From Calditrichia bacterium (GTDB lineage: Bacteria; Calditrichota; Calditrichia; RBG-13-44-9; J075), in assembly GCA_020635015.1 (NCBI GenBank), contig JACKAP010000001.1:496001-560000 (forward strand): a stretch of DNA of 64,000 nucleotides, given 5' to 3'. Under the pieces are notes generated by a model. It was not told the DNA's origin. It worked only from the letters and a program-made list of their open reading frames with translations, and did not search any database. This document shows, piece after piece, positions 25,914-34,603 of this stretch (positions are counted from its first letter, which is position 1; each line of letters opens with the position of its first letter). A program made the translations under genes and the position numbers.

Positions 25914-26786
25914 TCAAGCTGATGTCTCCCGCAGAAACGCCCCGATCAATTCGTTTACCCGCTCCGGCGCCTCGTGCTGCACCCAGTGCGAGGCCTCCTC
26001 GATCATTTCCAGCCGGCCGTCATCGCAGAGGTCGATGCTTGGCTGGGCCATCAGGTGGGTCAGCGCTTTGTCTTGCTTGCCCCAGATCAGCAGCGTGGGC
26101 ACGGTGATGCGGGGGTTTATCTTCCGGCCGCGCAGCAGGCGGAAGGCGGCGCGGTACCAGTTGAGCATCGCCGTCAGGGCGCCGGGCTGTTGCCAGGCGG
26201 TGAGGTACCGTTTGAGCGTTTCCTCGGAGAAGGTGTCCGGGGCACTGGTCTTCTGCAGGGTAAGGCGCAGGTTGCGGTAGTTGTTCTTTCGCAACATATA
26301 TTCCGGCAGCCAGGGAAGCTGGAAGAAAAAAATATACCAGCTCCGCCGCCGCTGCTCGCGGTTGGCTTTGAGGGTCTTCACCATGATGCGCGGGTGAGGA
26401 ATATTAAGATTGACCAGCTTTTTCAGCCGCTCGGGATAGGTCATGGCAACATGCCAGGCCACCGCCCCGCCCCAGTCGTGTCCGATCAGCAGCACTTTTT
26501 CGATTCCCCGGGCGTCGAGAATGCCGATGACATCCTTTGCCAGGGTGTCAATCTGGTAGGCGCGCGCGCCCGCCGGCTTGTCGCTGAGATGATAACCCCG
26601 TTGATCGGGGATGAGCAGGCGGTAGCCGGCCTCCGCCAGGAAATCGATCTGCCGGTGCCAGCCGTACCAGAACTCCGGGAAACCGTGCAGCAGCAGCAGC
26701 GGCTCCCCCTGCGGATCGCCGCATTCCACCAGGTGGAGATGGATACCGTTGATGGGGATGGTATGATGCTCTATAGTGGTTTTCAA
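25914..26786 (-). CDS. Epoxide-hydrolase-like alpha/beta hydrolase
   Basis: A 290-residue enzyme of the soluble epoxide hydrolase / haloalkane dehalogenase group. Oxyanion motif H-G-F-P-E-F-W (about 34-40), nucleophile D104 in G-H-D-W-G-G, a cap domain with tyrosines (about 150-200), acid in W-G-K-Q-D and base His in A-S-H-W-V-Q-H-E. I choose the TTG at 26786 as start because GAGGG is 7-8 nt upstream and the domain begins there; the longer in-frame reading passes through a CACGGATTA-type repeat and is not real. It converges on the M1 gene with only 27 nt between stops. The natural substrate is unknown; no signal peptide. Confidence 0.85.
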   Translation of the reverse strand: MKTTIEHHTIPINGIHLHLVECGDPQGEPLLLLHGFPEFWYGWHRQIDFLAEAGYRLLIPDQRGYHLSDKPAGARAYQIDTLAKDVIGILDARGIEKVLLIGHDWGGAVAWHVAMTYPERLKKLVNLNIPHPRIMVKTLKANREQRRRSWYIFFFQLPWLPEYMLRKNNYRNLRLTLQKTSAPDTFSEETLKRYLTAWQQPGALTAMLNWYRAAFRLLRGRKINPRITVPTLLIWGKQDKALTHLMAQPSIDLCDDGRLEMIEEASHWVQHEAPERVNELIGAFLRETSA

Positions 26787-27054
26787 TAGTAGACCCTCTT
26801 TTTTGCCACGGATGAACACAGATGTGCACGGATTTTTTTGCCACGAATTTACACGAATTTCTCCGAATGCTCCCATCCCCCCGGTAGAAGTCGCTTCCAG
26901 CGACGAACCTCTCCCCAAAGCCCCAATCATACCCAAACAACACATACGAAGCCAACAACCCCAGCAACCCCAATGCCGCGCCCAACGCCAATATCGGCGA
27001 AGCCCAATGACCGCCGAAGGCGCAATGACGCCCGTAAGGCCAATGGCTCGCTTT
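26787..27054. repeat. Repeat-filled spacer (CACGGAT and CAATGACGCC families)
   Basis: 26803-26863 carries CACGGATGAACACAG-type and CCACGAATTTACACGAATT-type units. 26985-27050 carries GCCCAATGACCGCCG, GCGCAATGACGCCCG and GGCCAATGGC, related to 55345-55402. Between them (26870-26984) the minus strand could encode a short hydrophobic peptide (LALGAALGLLGLLASYVLFG), perhaps a gene remnant, but no start or ribosome binding site supports it. Confidence 0.55.
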
Positions 27055-27888
27055 TCACCCGCTCAGCCGGATCCCATCTTTTTCGATCACGATCAGCTTT
27101 TGCTTGTAAAGCGCGCCGACGGCCATTTTGTAGGTTTTTTTGCTCACGCCGAATAATTGATAAATTTTCTCCGGGGCGCTTTTGTCCGTGACCGCGATGA
27201 AGCCACCTTCCTCGATCAGCCGCCGGATGATATTCTCTGCCACTGCTTCCACCTTGTCGTAGCCCGGTTTGTGGAGAGTAAGGTCGATTTTTCCGTCTTC
27301 GCGAACTTTGGCAATGTAGCCGCTGAGCTTTTGGCCGGGAGAAATTTTTTGAAATACTTCGCTGTTATACAACAATCCCCAATGCGCCTGATTGATGATC
27401 GCGCTGTAGCCGATGTCGGTCTGCTGGTAAATCAGCAATGTCACCTCCTGGCCTTCCTGGTATTCGGGAGGATGGGTATTGACAAATTTATCGAGCTTTG
27501 ATGAGGCCACGATCCGGCCGCTCTTTTCATCGAGATAAATATAGACCAGATAGTACTTGCCTGCCTCCATCTTCTGTTTCTGTTCCCGGAAGGGCACCAG
27601 CAGGTCTTTCGGCAATCCCCACTCCAGGAAGGCGCCGAACTCCGTTACCGCCGCTGCCCTCAACCAGGCAAATTCCCCCACTTCGGCGAGGGGCCGGCGG
27701 GTCGTCGCCAGCAGGCGATCGTCGGAATCGCGGTAGATGAATACCTCGACCACCTCTCCATTCTCGTAATGCCGATCCACCTGGCGGCGGGGCAGCAGAA
27801 TCTTGCCCAGTTCACCGCCATCAAAATAGACCCCGAATTCCAGTTCGCGGATGACCGTCAGATGATTGATTTTACCGATTTCGGCCAT
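27055..27888 (-). CDS. cvfB: CvfB-family S1-domain RNA-binding protein
   Basis: A 277-residue cytoplasmic protein of the CvfB/YitL family: three S1-like OB domains (about 1-65, 68-135, 145-215) and a winged-helix C-terminus (about 225-277; FGVSKKTYKMAVGALYKQ). Family motifs include the start M-A-E-I-G-K and G-A-F-L-E-W-G-L-P-K-D-L-L-V-P. In Staphylococcus CvfB binds RNA and affects virulence gene expression; in FCB bacteria the role is unstudied. I use the start at 27888; a longer reading would run into the palindromic element at 27915. Confidence 0.88.
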   Translation of the reverse strand: MAEIGKINHLTVIRELEFGVYFDGGELGKILLPRRQVDRHYENGEVVEVFIYRDSDDRLLATTRRPLAEVGEFAWLRAAAVTEFGAFLEWGLPKDLLVPFREQKQKMEAGKYYLVYIYLDEKSGRIVASSKLDKFVNTHPPEYQEGQEVTLLIYQQTDIGYSAIINQAHWGLLYNSEVFQKISPGQKLSGYIAKVREDGKIDLTLHKPGYDKVEAVAENIIRRLIEEGGFIAVTDKSAPEKIYQLFGVSKKTYKMAVGALYKQKLIVIEKDGIRLSG

Positions 27889-27914
27889 AGTGCTCTTTCT
27901 TTTTGTAATGCTAA

Positions 27915-28047
27915 GAACTTTTGCATGGGGCAAGGCGCATGGGGCATGGTGTATTACCGTGCGGGTGTCGGAATATGCGCTTGCGCATTGCGGCGCCATG
28001 CCCTTTGCCCCATGCAATATAACTTTACACGGCGCTCAGTATGAGCG
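27915..28047 (+). repeat. Palindromic element, copy 3
   Basis: AGAACTTTTGCATGGGGCAA, the arm CATGGGGCATGG, a core with GTGCGGGTGTCGG, an inner perfect ATGCGCTTGCGCAT hairpin, then GCGGCGCCATGCC and GCCCCATGC, and the tail CTCAGTATGAGCG. It lies 27 nt upstream of the CvfB start and downstream of the permease gene, so it separates two same-strand genes. Confidence 0.8.
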
Positions 28048-28095
28048 AAAAATAATTCAATAATCTCACGCCCTAACAAGTGGCGCAGCGCGTTT

Positions 28096-29295
28096 TTATT
28101 CGTAGCGCAGCGCTTCGATCACGTTCTCATTCGCAGCGCGCAGCGCGGGATAAAGTCCGGCGACGCCCCCAATGCCGGCGCAGATGAAAAAGCTGTAGCC
28201 GATCCATTTCCAGGGCAGGATCACACCCGCCCCGGTGCTGAAATCGCTAAACAGCAGTCCGGCGGTGATCCCCAGCAGCCCTCCCAGCACCCCCAGGATC
28301 ATCGATTCCACCAGGAATTGGGTGAGGATGTGCATCCGCTTGGCTCCGATGGCCCGGCGGATGCCGATCTCCCGGGTGCGCTCGGTGACCGACACCAACA
28401 TCACGTTGGCGATGCCGATCCCTCCCACCACCAGCGAAACCAGGGCGATGACGATGATAAAATTGGCGATCTCGGCATTGGTCTCCTGAATGGTGGAGAG
28501 GAAAAAGTCCTGCCGCCGTACCTGAAAGTCGTTGTCATCCTCCGGGCCCAGGCGGTGATTGCGGCGCAGGATGCTCTCGATGTCGAACAGCGCCTCATCA
28601 AAATCGCCCGCCGAGCGCATCTGCGCCAGGATGCTGGAGAGGTGATCGACCCCGAACAGCCGCTCCTGGGCAGTGGTCAGGGGCACGAACACCTGGTCGT
28701 CGGGATTGGACCAGCTCTCCCCTTTGGCCCCCAGCAGCCCGATCACGGTAAAACGCTTGGAGCGGATCAGGATCGATTCCCCCAGCGGCGAGGCGGTGCC
28801 GAAGAGCTTCTCATGCACCGTCGCCCCCAACACGCATACCCGGGCGCGGCGCTCCATCTCCTCGGCCGTAAAAAAACGCCCTTCGATGATCTTCTCATTG
28901 TTGACCCGGGTGTATTCCGGGGTGGTGCCGGTGATGCGGGTGCTCCAGTTCTGATCCTTATACTCCGCCGCGCTCTGCCCGGAATAGGTGGGCGTCACGC
29001 TGGTGATCACCTGCGAGGCCTGCTCGATCTCCCGGGCGTCGGCCAGGGTGAGGTTGACCACATTCGCCCCGGTGCGCACCCCGCGCATCCGGGAATAGCC
29101 GGGGCGGATCATCAGCACATTGGATCCCATCGACTCCAGTTGCTCATTGATACGCCGCTGGGTGATCTCCCCCAGCGTCACCACATACAGCACCGCAGCA
29201 ATCCCCACTGCGATCCCCACCAGGGTCAACACCGAACGCAGGGGGTTGGATTTCAGGCTTTGCAGGGCCAAAATTAAATTCTCTAGAATGACCAT
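28096..29295 (-). CDS. MacB/FtsX-type ABC transporter permease
   Basis: A 399-residue integral membrane protein: first helix (LTLVGIAVGIAAVLYVV), a large periplasmic MacB_PCD domain (about 40-240), then three helices of the FtsX domain (FIIVIALVSLVVGGIGIANVMLVSV with the T-E-R-T-R-E-I-G-I-R-R-A-I-G-A loop; ILGVLGGLLGITAGLLF; FFICAGIGGVAGLYPA). It belongs to tripartite MacAB-like exporters or lipoprotein-type mechanotransmission transporters. The adaptor is encoded upstream (29532-30815), but no ATPase is fused or adjacent; it must be supplied from elsewhere. The gap of 236 nt to the adaptor holds nothing I recognise. Confidence 0.9.
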   Translation of the reverse strand: MVILENLILALQSLKSNPLRSVLTLVGIAVGIAAVLYVVTLGEITQRRINEQLESMGSNVLMIRPGYSRMRGVRTGANVVNLTLADAREIEQASQVITSVTPTYSGQSAAEYKDQNWSTRITGTTPEYTRVNNEKIIEGRFFTAEEMERRARVCVLGATVHEKLFGTASPLGESILIRSKRFTVIGLLGAKGESWSNPDDQVFVPLTTAQERLFGVDHLSSILAQMRSAGDFDEALFDIESILRRNHRLGPEDDNDFQVRRQDFFLSTIQETNAEIANFIIVIALVSLVVGGIGIANVMLVSVTERTREIGIRRAIGAKRMHILTQFLVESMILGVLGGLLGITAGLLFSDFSTGAGVILPWKWIGYSFFICAGIGGVAGLYPALRAANENVIEALRYE

Positions 29296-29531
29296 TTAGG
29301 CTCCTGATTGCAGGTTTGAATTGCAATTACGCAAATTCCTGGCGCTGCTTATGACTGAATCGTGTCATTTCGAAAGTTCCGATGGCCATCGAAAAAAATT
29401 TATTTTGCCAATCAGCACCTTCAGTTTTCAGCGTTAACATCTGCGTTTCTCAAAACGTTTTTGGTTCGATCAAATATATCGTATCTGCGTAAATCTGTCC
29501 CATCCGCCTGGTGCATCTTAACCATTTCTAA

Positions 29532-30815
29532 TCACCGCCCTCCGCCGGTGGAGCGGTTGTTGTTATTGCTGCTGCCGAAGCTGCGGCTGTTGCGGATACG
29601 CTGCTCCAACTGGTCATTCTCTGCTTTCAGGCGCGAGACCATCGGCACGCCGAGCACGTCTCCTTCCGCCAGGCCGTCGAGCACGATTGCCTGCTTGAAG
29701 TTGGATCTGCCCACCCGCACCTGGCGGGGCACATACCGGCCGTTCTCCTTCAGCAGCACGGTGCGTTCGTTGCCCGCGTCCCGGCTTTCAGCGCGATTTC
29801 CACTTCGCCCTTCGCTCCCGTTCCCGAGCCGGCCTTCAGCTCGGTTTCCTGTCCGGTTTCCGCTCCGGCTCTCAGCCTGGTTGGCGGACTGGAACGCCAT
29901 CGCCGGCACCAGCAGCACGTTTTCCTCGTTAACAATCGTGATCTCGATGGTGCTGTTCATCCCCGATTTTAGCTTGCCTTCAGGATTCTCCACCTCCACG
30001 ATTACATCGAAGAGGGTGACGTTCTGCTCGATCTTGGCTTCCGGGGCGATGCGGATCACGCTGCCGCGGAACTTCAACTGGGGATAGGCTTCCGCCTCCA
30101 CCGCCACGGCCTGCCCCACCCGGATCTTGCCGATATCGATCTCGTCGATCCCGGCCTCGATATAGACCGAGCGCATATCGGCGATATCGACGATCGCAGT
30201 ACCCCCGCTGACGTTGCTGACCCCGGAGGCGATGATCTGGCCTTCTTCCACATATTTCTGCAGGATCACCCCGTCGATCGGGGCGCGCACCACCGACTCG
30301 CTGAAGCGTTCCCGGGCCCGTTCCAGGGTGGTGCTGGACTGCACCAGCTTGCCTTTGGCTACCGCCAGGCTGAGCTCGATCTGATCGCGCTCTTCTTCCG
30401 AGATCAAATTTTCCTGAAAGAGCTGATCGCGGCGCTCGAAGGAGCGTTGGGCCTGGGCCAGCTCGGCTTTGGCGATATCAAGGTCGGCCTCGGCCTGCTT
30501 TACCGCCGCCGATTCATCCTTCTGATCCAGCCGGGCAATCAGGTCGCCTTTCTTCACAAAGTCGCCCTGCTCCACCGGCAGGGCTACGATCTCACCGCTG
30601 GCTTTCGATTTGATCTCGATACGATCGATCGGACGTACGATGCCGTTCGCGCTGACCATCTCCTGAAACGTGCCCCGGGTAACGGTCACTTCCTTGTATT
30701 TCATTTCCGCCCCGCTATCTTCCGCGGGGGATTCCGCCAGGCCCCAATAGGCCAGCCCGGCGATCGCCGCGATGACGATTGCCAGAATTATCAGGGAAGT
30801 TTTGGAAAAACGCAT
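29532..30815 (-). CDS. HlyD/MacA-type periplasmic adaptor with expanded low-complexity segment
   Basis: A 427-residue efflux adaptor: N-terminal membrane anchor (TSLIILAIVIAAIAGLAYW), barrel-sandwich halves (GIVRPIDRIEIKSKASGEI ... APIDGVILQKYVEEGQ) around a coiled-coil hairpin (about 110-180), and beta-barrel domains (IDIGKIRVGQAVAVEAEAYP). At about residues 310-350 the C-terminal barrel is interrupted by a Gly/Ser/Arg/Asn-rich run (E-S-R-S-G-N-R, E-G-R-L-G-N-G), encoded by a degenerate repeat at 29770-29880 that includes CTTCGCCC-like units. The tail is Asn/Arg-rich (SSNNNNRST). The start at 30815 has AGGAG 4-5 nt upstream. It works with the permease at 28096. Confidence 0.88.
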   Translation of the reverse strand: MRFSKTSLIILAIVIAAIAGLAYWGLAESPAEDSGAEMKYKEVTVTRGTFQEMVSANGIVRPIDRIEIKSKASGEIVALPVEQGDFVKKGDLIARLDQKDESAAVKQAEADLDIAKAELAQAQRSFERRDQLFQENLISEEERDQIELSLAVAKGKLVQSSTTLERARERFSESVVRAPIDGVILQKYVEEGQIIASGVSNVSGGTAIVDIADMRSVYIEAGIDEIDIGKIRVGQAVAVEAEAYPQLKFRGSVIRIAPEAKIEQNVTLFDVIVEVENPEGKLKSGMNSTIEITIVNEENVLLVPAMAFQSANQAESRSGNRTGNRAEGRLGNGSEGRSGNRAESRDAGNERTVLLKENGRYVPRQVRVGRSNFKQAIVLDGLAEGDVLGVPMVSRLKAENDQLEQRIRNSRSFGSSNNNNRSTGGGR

Positions 30816-31022
30816 GTTGCTCCTTATCATGTTTTGTCTTTTGGCCTTCCCGCCGGGGCAGAACCGCAGTGCCTGAACCGGCTGGATGCCAATTATAAGC
30901 ATATTTTTTCTGTTTTCAGATGACAATTTTACAATTCATGTGCTCACTTTGATCCCGCCTTGAGTTTGTGCGGATGAACCGTTAAATTCACTTCCCAAAA
31001 GCACCCAGAGGATATCCGGTCT

Positions 31023-33326
31023 ATGAAAAAGAAACCCTTTCGAAAGCTGTTTTTCGGCCTGTTAATCTTGCTGCTTGTCGCGGCCGGCTACCTGTTCTGG
31101 CCGGAACCGCCGCCGCCGGAACCGATTATCGGAAAGTTGCAAATGAAGCTGCCCGCAGAAACGCCGCCGGACACCTTCCGGGTGGGCGATTTCCGCATCC
31201 TCTGGCCTTGCAGGGAGGATGGGGGAACTTTCCTGCGTATCATCCATCGCAACGAACCGGATCATACCGTATGGGCAAGCATCCCCGGAGAGAGTTTCAT
31301 TAACGCCGCCCGCGGCCGGGAGACGGTCAGCGGCTCGCGGGGGCATTACACCATCCGTGATAAACGGGAACAGGTTTACGATCGCCAATCGGTGGGCACG
31401 CCGCAGCAGCGCGACTCTCTGCTGCTCATTCCGGGGCGGCTCTATGGTGAGGGCGATTCGCTGAACTACGCGCTTCGTTTTTCACCCACTCCGGAAGGGC
31501 ATTTGCGGTTCGAAATCCAGGTGCCCTCCCACAGCGCCAACCGGGTGTACTTTAGCGGCGCCTCCCGGCAAGCGGAGCGTTTTTTCGGCTTCGGGGAACA
31601 GTTTAGCTACTTCGACCTGAAAGGCCGCCGGGTGCCGGTATTCATCAGCGAGCAGGGCATCGGGCGGGGAGTGCAGCCCCTCACCTGGGGGGCGGATCTT
31701 ACTGCCGGAGCCGGCGGCGATTGGTACACGTCTTATGCCTGCGTGCCCCATTATCTGACCAGCGAACGCCGCTCCCTGGTGCTGGAGAATTACGAATACG
31801 CCGTCTTCGATCTGCGCCGGGAGGAGCGGGTGCAGATCGAGGTGTTTTCCTCCTGGGCCTCCGGGCGGATGATCTATGCCTCAACCCCGCTCGGGGCAAT
31901 CGAATCTTACACCCGTTTTGCCGGGCGGATGCGCCCGTTGCCGGACTGGCTGCTGCGCGGAGCGGTGATCGGCCTCCAGGGCGGCACGGAACGGGTGCGG
32001 GAGATCCGCAAACGGTTGGAAGAGCACCAGGTGCCGGTGGCGGCTTTCTGGCTGCAGGATTGGGTCGGCCAGCGCACCACCAGCTTCGGCAAACAATTGT
32101 GGTGGAACTGGGAGCTGGACCGCGAGCGCTATCCCGGATGGCCGGAGTTGCGCCGGGAGCTGGACAGCGCCGGGATCAAAATTCTGACCTATATCAATCC
32201 CTTCCTGGTGCCGGTGGAGGCGAAAGAAAATCATCGCCGCAATCTGTTTCAGGAAGCGCAAGCCCGCGGCTTTCTGGTGCGCAATGGGCAGGGGGAACCA
32301 TACCTGATCCGCAACACCGATTTTTCCGCCGGCCTGCTCGACCTCACCCAGCCGGATGCCCGGGCCTGGATTCGCGCCATCATCCGCGAGGAGTTGATCG
32401 GCAACGGCGCTTCCGGCTGGATGGCCGACTTCGGCGAGGCCCTGCCCCCGGACGCCCGGCTGGCCTCTCGGGAAGATGCCTTCCGGGTGCACAACCGCTA
32501 CGCGGAAGATTGGGCAAGCGTCAACCGCGAGGCAATCGATTCGCAGCCGGACAGCCTGGCGGGGCAACTGGTGTTTTTCAGCCGCTCCGGCTACACCCGC
32601 AGTCCCCGCTACAGCACCCTCTTCTGGCTGGGGGATCAACTGGTCAGTTGGGACGGGCAGGACGGGATCAAGACCGCCGTTACCGGCCTGCTTTCCAGCG
32701 GGATATCGGGATTCAGCTTCAATCACAGCGATATTGGCGGCTACACCGCCATCACCCACCCGCTGAAGGACTATCACCGCTCTCAGGAGCTGTTCCAGCG
32801 CTGGGCGGAGCTGGCCGCCTTCAACGTGGTTTTTCGCACCCACGAAGGCAACCAGCCGGAGGCCAATCACCAATTTTATGACGATCCCGCCACCCTGGCG
32901 CACTTCGCCCGCTGCGCGCGGATCTATGCCGCCTGGGCCTTCTACCGCCGGGAACTGGTGGCGGAGGCCGCCCGCAGCGGCGCGCCGGTGGTGCGCCACC
33001 TCTTCCTGCACTATCCCGATGATCCCCGGGTGCTGGCCATCAATCACGAGCAGTTTCTGGTCGGCAGTGAACTGCTCGTAGCGCCGGTGTTGGATCCCGG
33101 GGTGACGGAAGTGAATGTTTACCTGCCGAAAGGGGAGTGGGTGCATCTCTGGCTGGGCGCGACTTACGGATCGGTGGAAAGCGGCACGGAGATTACCGTA
33201 CCCGCGCCCATCGGAGAGCCGGCGGTCTTCTACCGCAAAGGCTCGATCGTTGGTCAGCGTTTTAGGGAAGCGCTGGGAGAACTCATCCAGAAACAAACTA
33301 CTGAAACCACGGATTACACGGATTAA
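31023..33326 (+). CDS. GH31 glycosidase closest to sulfoquinovosidase (YihQ-like)
   Basis: A 767-residue exported or anchored alpha-glycosidase (N-terminal helix LFFGLLILLLVAAGYLF). The (beta/alpha)8 domain has the nucleophile D469 in G-W-M-A-D-F-G-E and the acid/base D538 in W-L-G-D-Q. Segments S-E-Q-G-I-G-R-G, G-L-Q-G-G-T-E, Q-D-W-V-G-Q-R-T-T-S-F-G-K and H-S-D-I-G-G-Y-T follow E. coli YihQ closely, more than ordinary alpha-glucosidases. Of the YihQ sulfonate pocket (Q262, Q288, R301, W304, Y508), Q319, Q345, W361 and the Tyr are present, but the key Arg is Gln (Q358). The substrate may thus differ from sulfoquinovose. The last residues (T-T-E-T-T-D-Y-T-D) and the stop are encoded by a CACGGATTA repeat. 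Confidence 0.85.
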   Translation: MKKKPFRKLFFGLLILLLVAAGYLFWPEPPPPEPIIGKLQMKLPAETPPDTFRVGDFRILWPCREDGGTFLRIIHRNEPDHTVWASIPGESFINAARGRETVSGSRGHYTIRDKREQVYDRQSVGTPQQRDSLLLIPGRLYGEGDSLNYALRFSPTPEGHLRFEIQVPSHSANRVYFSGASRQAERFFGFGEQFSYFDLKGRRVPVFISEQGIGRGVQPLTWGADLTAGAGGDWYTSYACVPHYLTSERRSLVLENYEYAVFDLRREERVQIEVFSSWASGRMIYASTPLGAIESYTRFAGRMRPLPDWLLRGAVIGLQGGTERVREIRKRLEEHQVPVAAFWLQDWVGQRTTSFGKQLWWNWELDRERYPGWPELRRELDSAGIKILTYINPFLVPVEAKENHRRNLFQEAQARGFLVRNGQGEPYLIRNTDFSAGLLDLTQPDARAWIRAIIREELIGNGASGWMADFGEALPPDARLASREDAFRVHNRYAEDWASVNREAIDSQPDSLAGQLVFFSRSGYTRSPRYSTLFWLGDQLVSWDGQDGIKTAVTGLLSSGISGFSFNHSDIGGYTAITHPLKDYHRSQELFQRWAELAAFNVVFRTHEGNQPEANHQFYDDPATLAHFARCARIYAAWAFYRRELVAEAARSGAPVVRHLFLHYPDDPRVLAINHEQFLVGSELLVAPVLDPGVTEVNVYLPKGEWVHLWLGATYGSVESGTEITVPAPIGEPAVFYRKGSIVGQRFREALGELIQKQTTETTDYTD

Positions 33327-33505
33327 CACGGATTAATGGAATCATTTCCGTGAAAATCCGTGGACTTAAATAAGCTGAATGCTCCCCAATTAGATCTTCA
33401 CTCCAGTGGGGTGATATATAAAGCAGATTCGATCGTTAATGTCAATACGTTCTAAAGTTCTTTATAGATAATCTCTGTGCGCTCTGTGCCTCTGTGGCAA
33501 AAATC
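33303..33505. repeat. CACGGATTA repeats overlapping the GH31 stop, and CTCTGTG units
   Basis: 33303-33336 (ACCACGGATTACACGGATT...) is partly inverted at 33347-33367 (TTCCGTGAAAATCCGTGGAC). 33471-33505 carries ATCTCTGTGC, GCTCTGTGCC and TCTGTGGCAA units. The stretch 33370-33470 between them shows nothing recognisable. The next gene's long in-frame extension passes through the CTCTGTG units and is unlikely to be real. Confidence 0.65.
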
Positions 33506-33517
33506 TTTCACAACATC

Positions 33518-34603
33518 ATGAAACCAGTCGATCAAGCCGGGGATAAATTGAGCCAAACCACTCGTCCGAAAAACATCCTATTCATGGTACCGGGTTTTCC
33601 GGCGGATGCGCAGGACAGCACCTGCATTCCGGCGTTGCAGCAGTATGCGTACCATGCCTCCCGCCGGCCGGAGGTAAAGATAACGGTGGTCGCTTTCCAA
33701 TATCCCTTTACGCAAGGTCATTATGATTGGCAGGGCATTCCGGTCTATGCCTGCGGCGGCGCCGGCCGGGGGGGATGGCGCCGGCTGCGCACCTGGCTGC
33801 GGGCGGTGGTTTATTTTCTGCGCATTCATCGTCGGGAAAAGGTCAGCACCATCCACAGTTTTTGGCTCAGCGAATGCGCCCTGCTGGGGCAGCTTTTGGC
33901 CGGGCTGCTGCGAATTCGCCATGTTGCTTCGATCATGGGGCAGGATGCCCAGGCCGGCAATCGCTATCTGAAGTGGTTCCGTTGGCGCCGGATGACCATT
34001 ACCGCTCCATCGGAATTTGCAGCGAAAACTTTCCGGGAATCCACCGGTCAAGCAGCACCGCAGATCATCCCGATCGGCCTGGCGGAGGATGACCGGCCGG
34101 AAGCCGCGGCACAGCGCGATATCGACATTCTGGGAGTGGGCGCCCTGACGGCGCTGAAGAACTACCGCCTGTTTATCGAGCTGGTCGAGCGGCTGCGCCC
34201 GGAGTTTCCGGAGCTGCGCGGCGCGATCATCGGCGAGGGGCCGGAACGGGCGGCATTGGAAGCGCAGATTGCCGGGAAAGGATTGCAGGGGCATGTCCGT
34301 CTCGCCGGCCAGCTCAGCCGCCCGGAGGTGCTGGCCCAGATGGCGCGCAGCCGCATTCTGCTCCACCCTTCAAGCTACGAAAGCCAGGGCTACGTGCTGA
34401 TGGAAGCGCTTTATTGCGGCATGGCCGTGGTCTGCTTGCCGGTGGGCTACACCGTGCCTTCCGAGCGAATGCGGGTCTGCCGCGATGCAGCGGAGATGGG
34501 CCGGGAATTGGCCGACCTGCTGCGCCAACATCTGCCGCCACAATCCCTGCTGCTGAAACCCATCGCCGAAACCGTCAATGCATTTCAGGAGCTATACCGA
34601 TGA
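33518..34603 (+). CDS. GT4-family glycosyltransferase
   Basis: A 361-residue retaining glycosyltransferase with GT-B fold. The C-terminal Rossmann half carries the donor-binding pattern: ILGVGALTALKNY, AIIGEGPERAALE, VRLAGQLSRPEVLAQMARS and the E-x7-E motif in S-Y-E-S-Q-G-Y-V-L-M-E-A. The acceptor domain begins ILFMVPGFPADAQDST. I take the ATG at 33518; the ATG at 33494 is inside a repeat-derived stretch, and neither has a strong ribosome binding site. Its stop overlaps the next ATG (ATGA), so it is translated together with two methyltransferases. The trio probably modifies a glycan or glycolipid. Confidence 0.87.
   Translation: MKPVDQAGDKLSQTTRPKNILFMVPGFPADAQDSTCIPALQQYAYHASRRPEVKITVVAFQYPFTQGHYDWQGIPVYACGGAGRGGWRRLRTWLRAVVYFLRIHRREKVSTIHSFWLSECALLGQLLAGLLRIRHVASIMGQDAQAGNRYLKWFRWRRMTITAPSEFAAKTFRESTGQAAPQIIPIGLAEDDRPEAAAQRDIDILGVGALTALKNYRLFIELVERLRPEFPELRGAIIGEGPERAALEAQIAGKGLQGHVRLAGQLSRPEVLAQMARSRILLHPSSYESQGYVLMEALYCGMAVVCLPVGYTVPSERMRVCRDAAEMGRELADLLRQHLPPQSLLLKPIAETVNAFQELYR

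Noticed and set aside
26787..26945. N-terminal extension of the epoxide-hydrolase-like protein to an ATG at 26945
   Set aside because: It reads through CACGGAT-type repeats; the domain starts at the TTG at 26786, which has a ribosome binding site.
26548..26991. Minus-strand open frame beginning with a hydrophobic segment
   Set aside because: After the hydrophobic start it runs through repeats and the shadow of the hydrolase gene; no ribosome binding site. At most a remnant.
31023..33326. Naming the GH31 gene yihQ (sulfoquinovosidase)
   Set aside because: The sulfonate-contacting Arg is Gln and no sulfoquinovose catabolism genes are adjacent, so the specific name is not justified.
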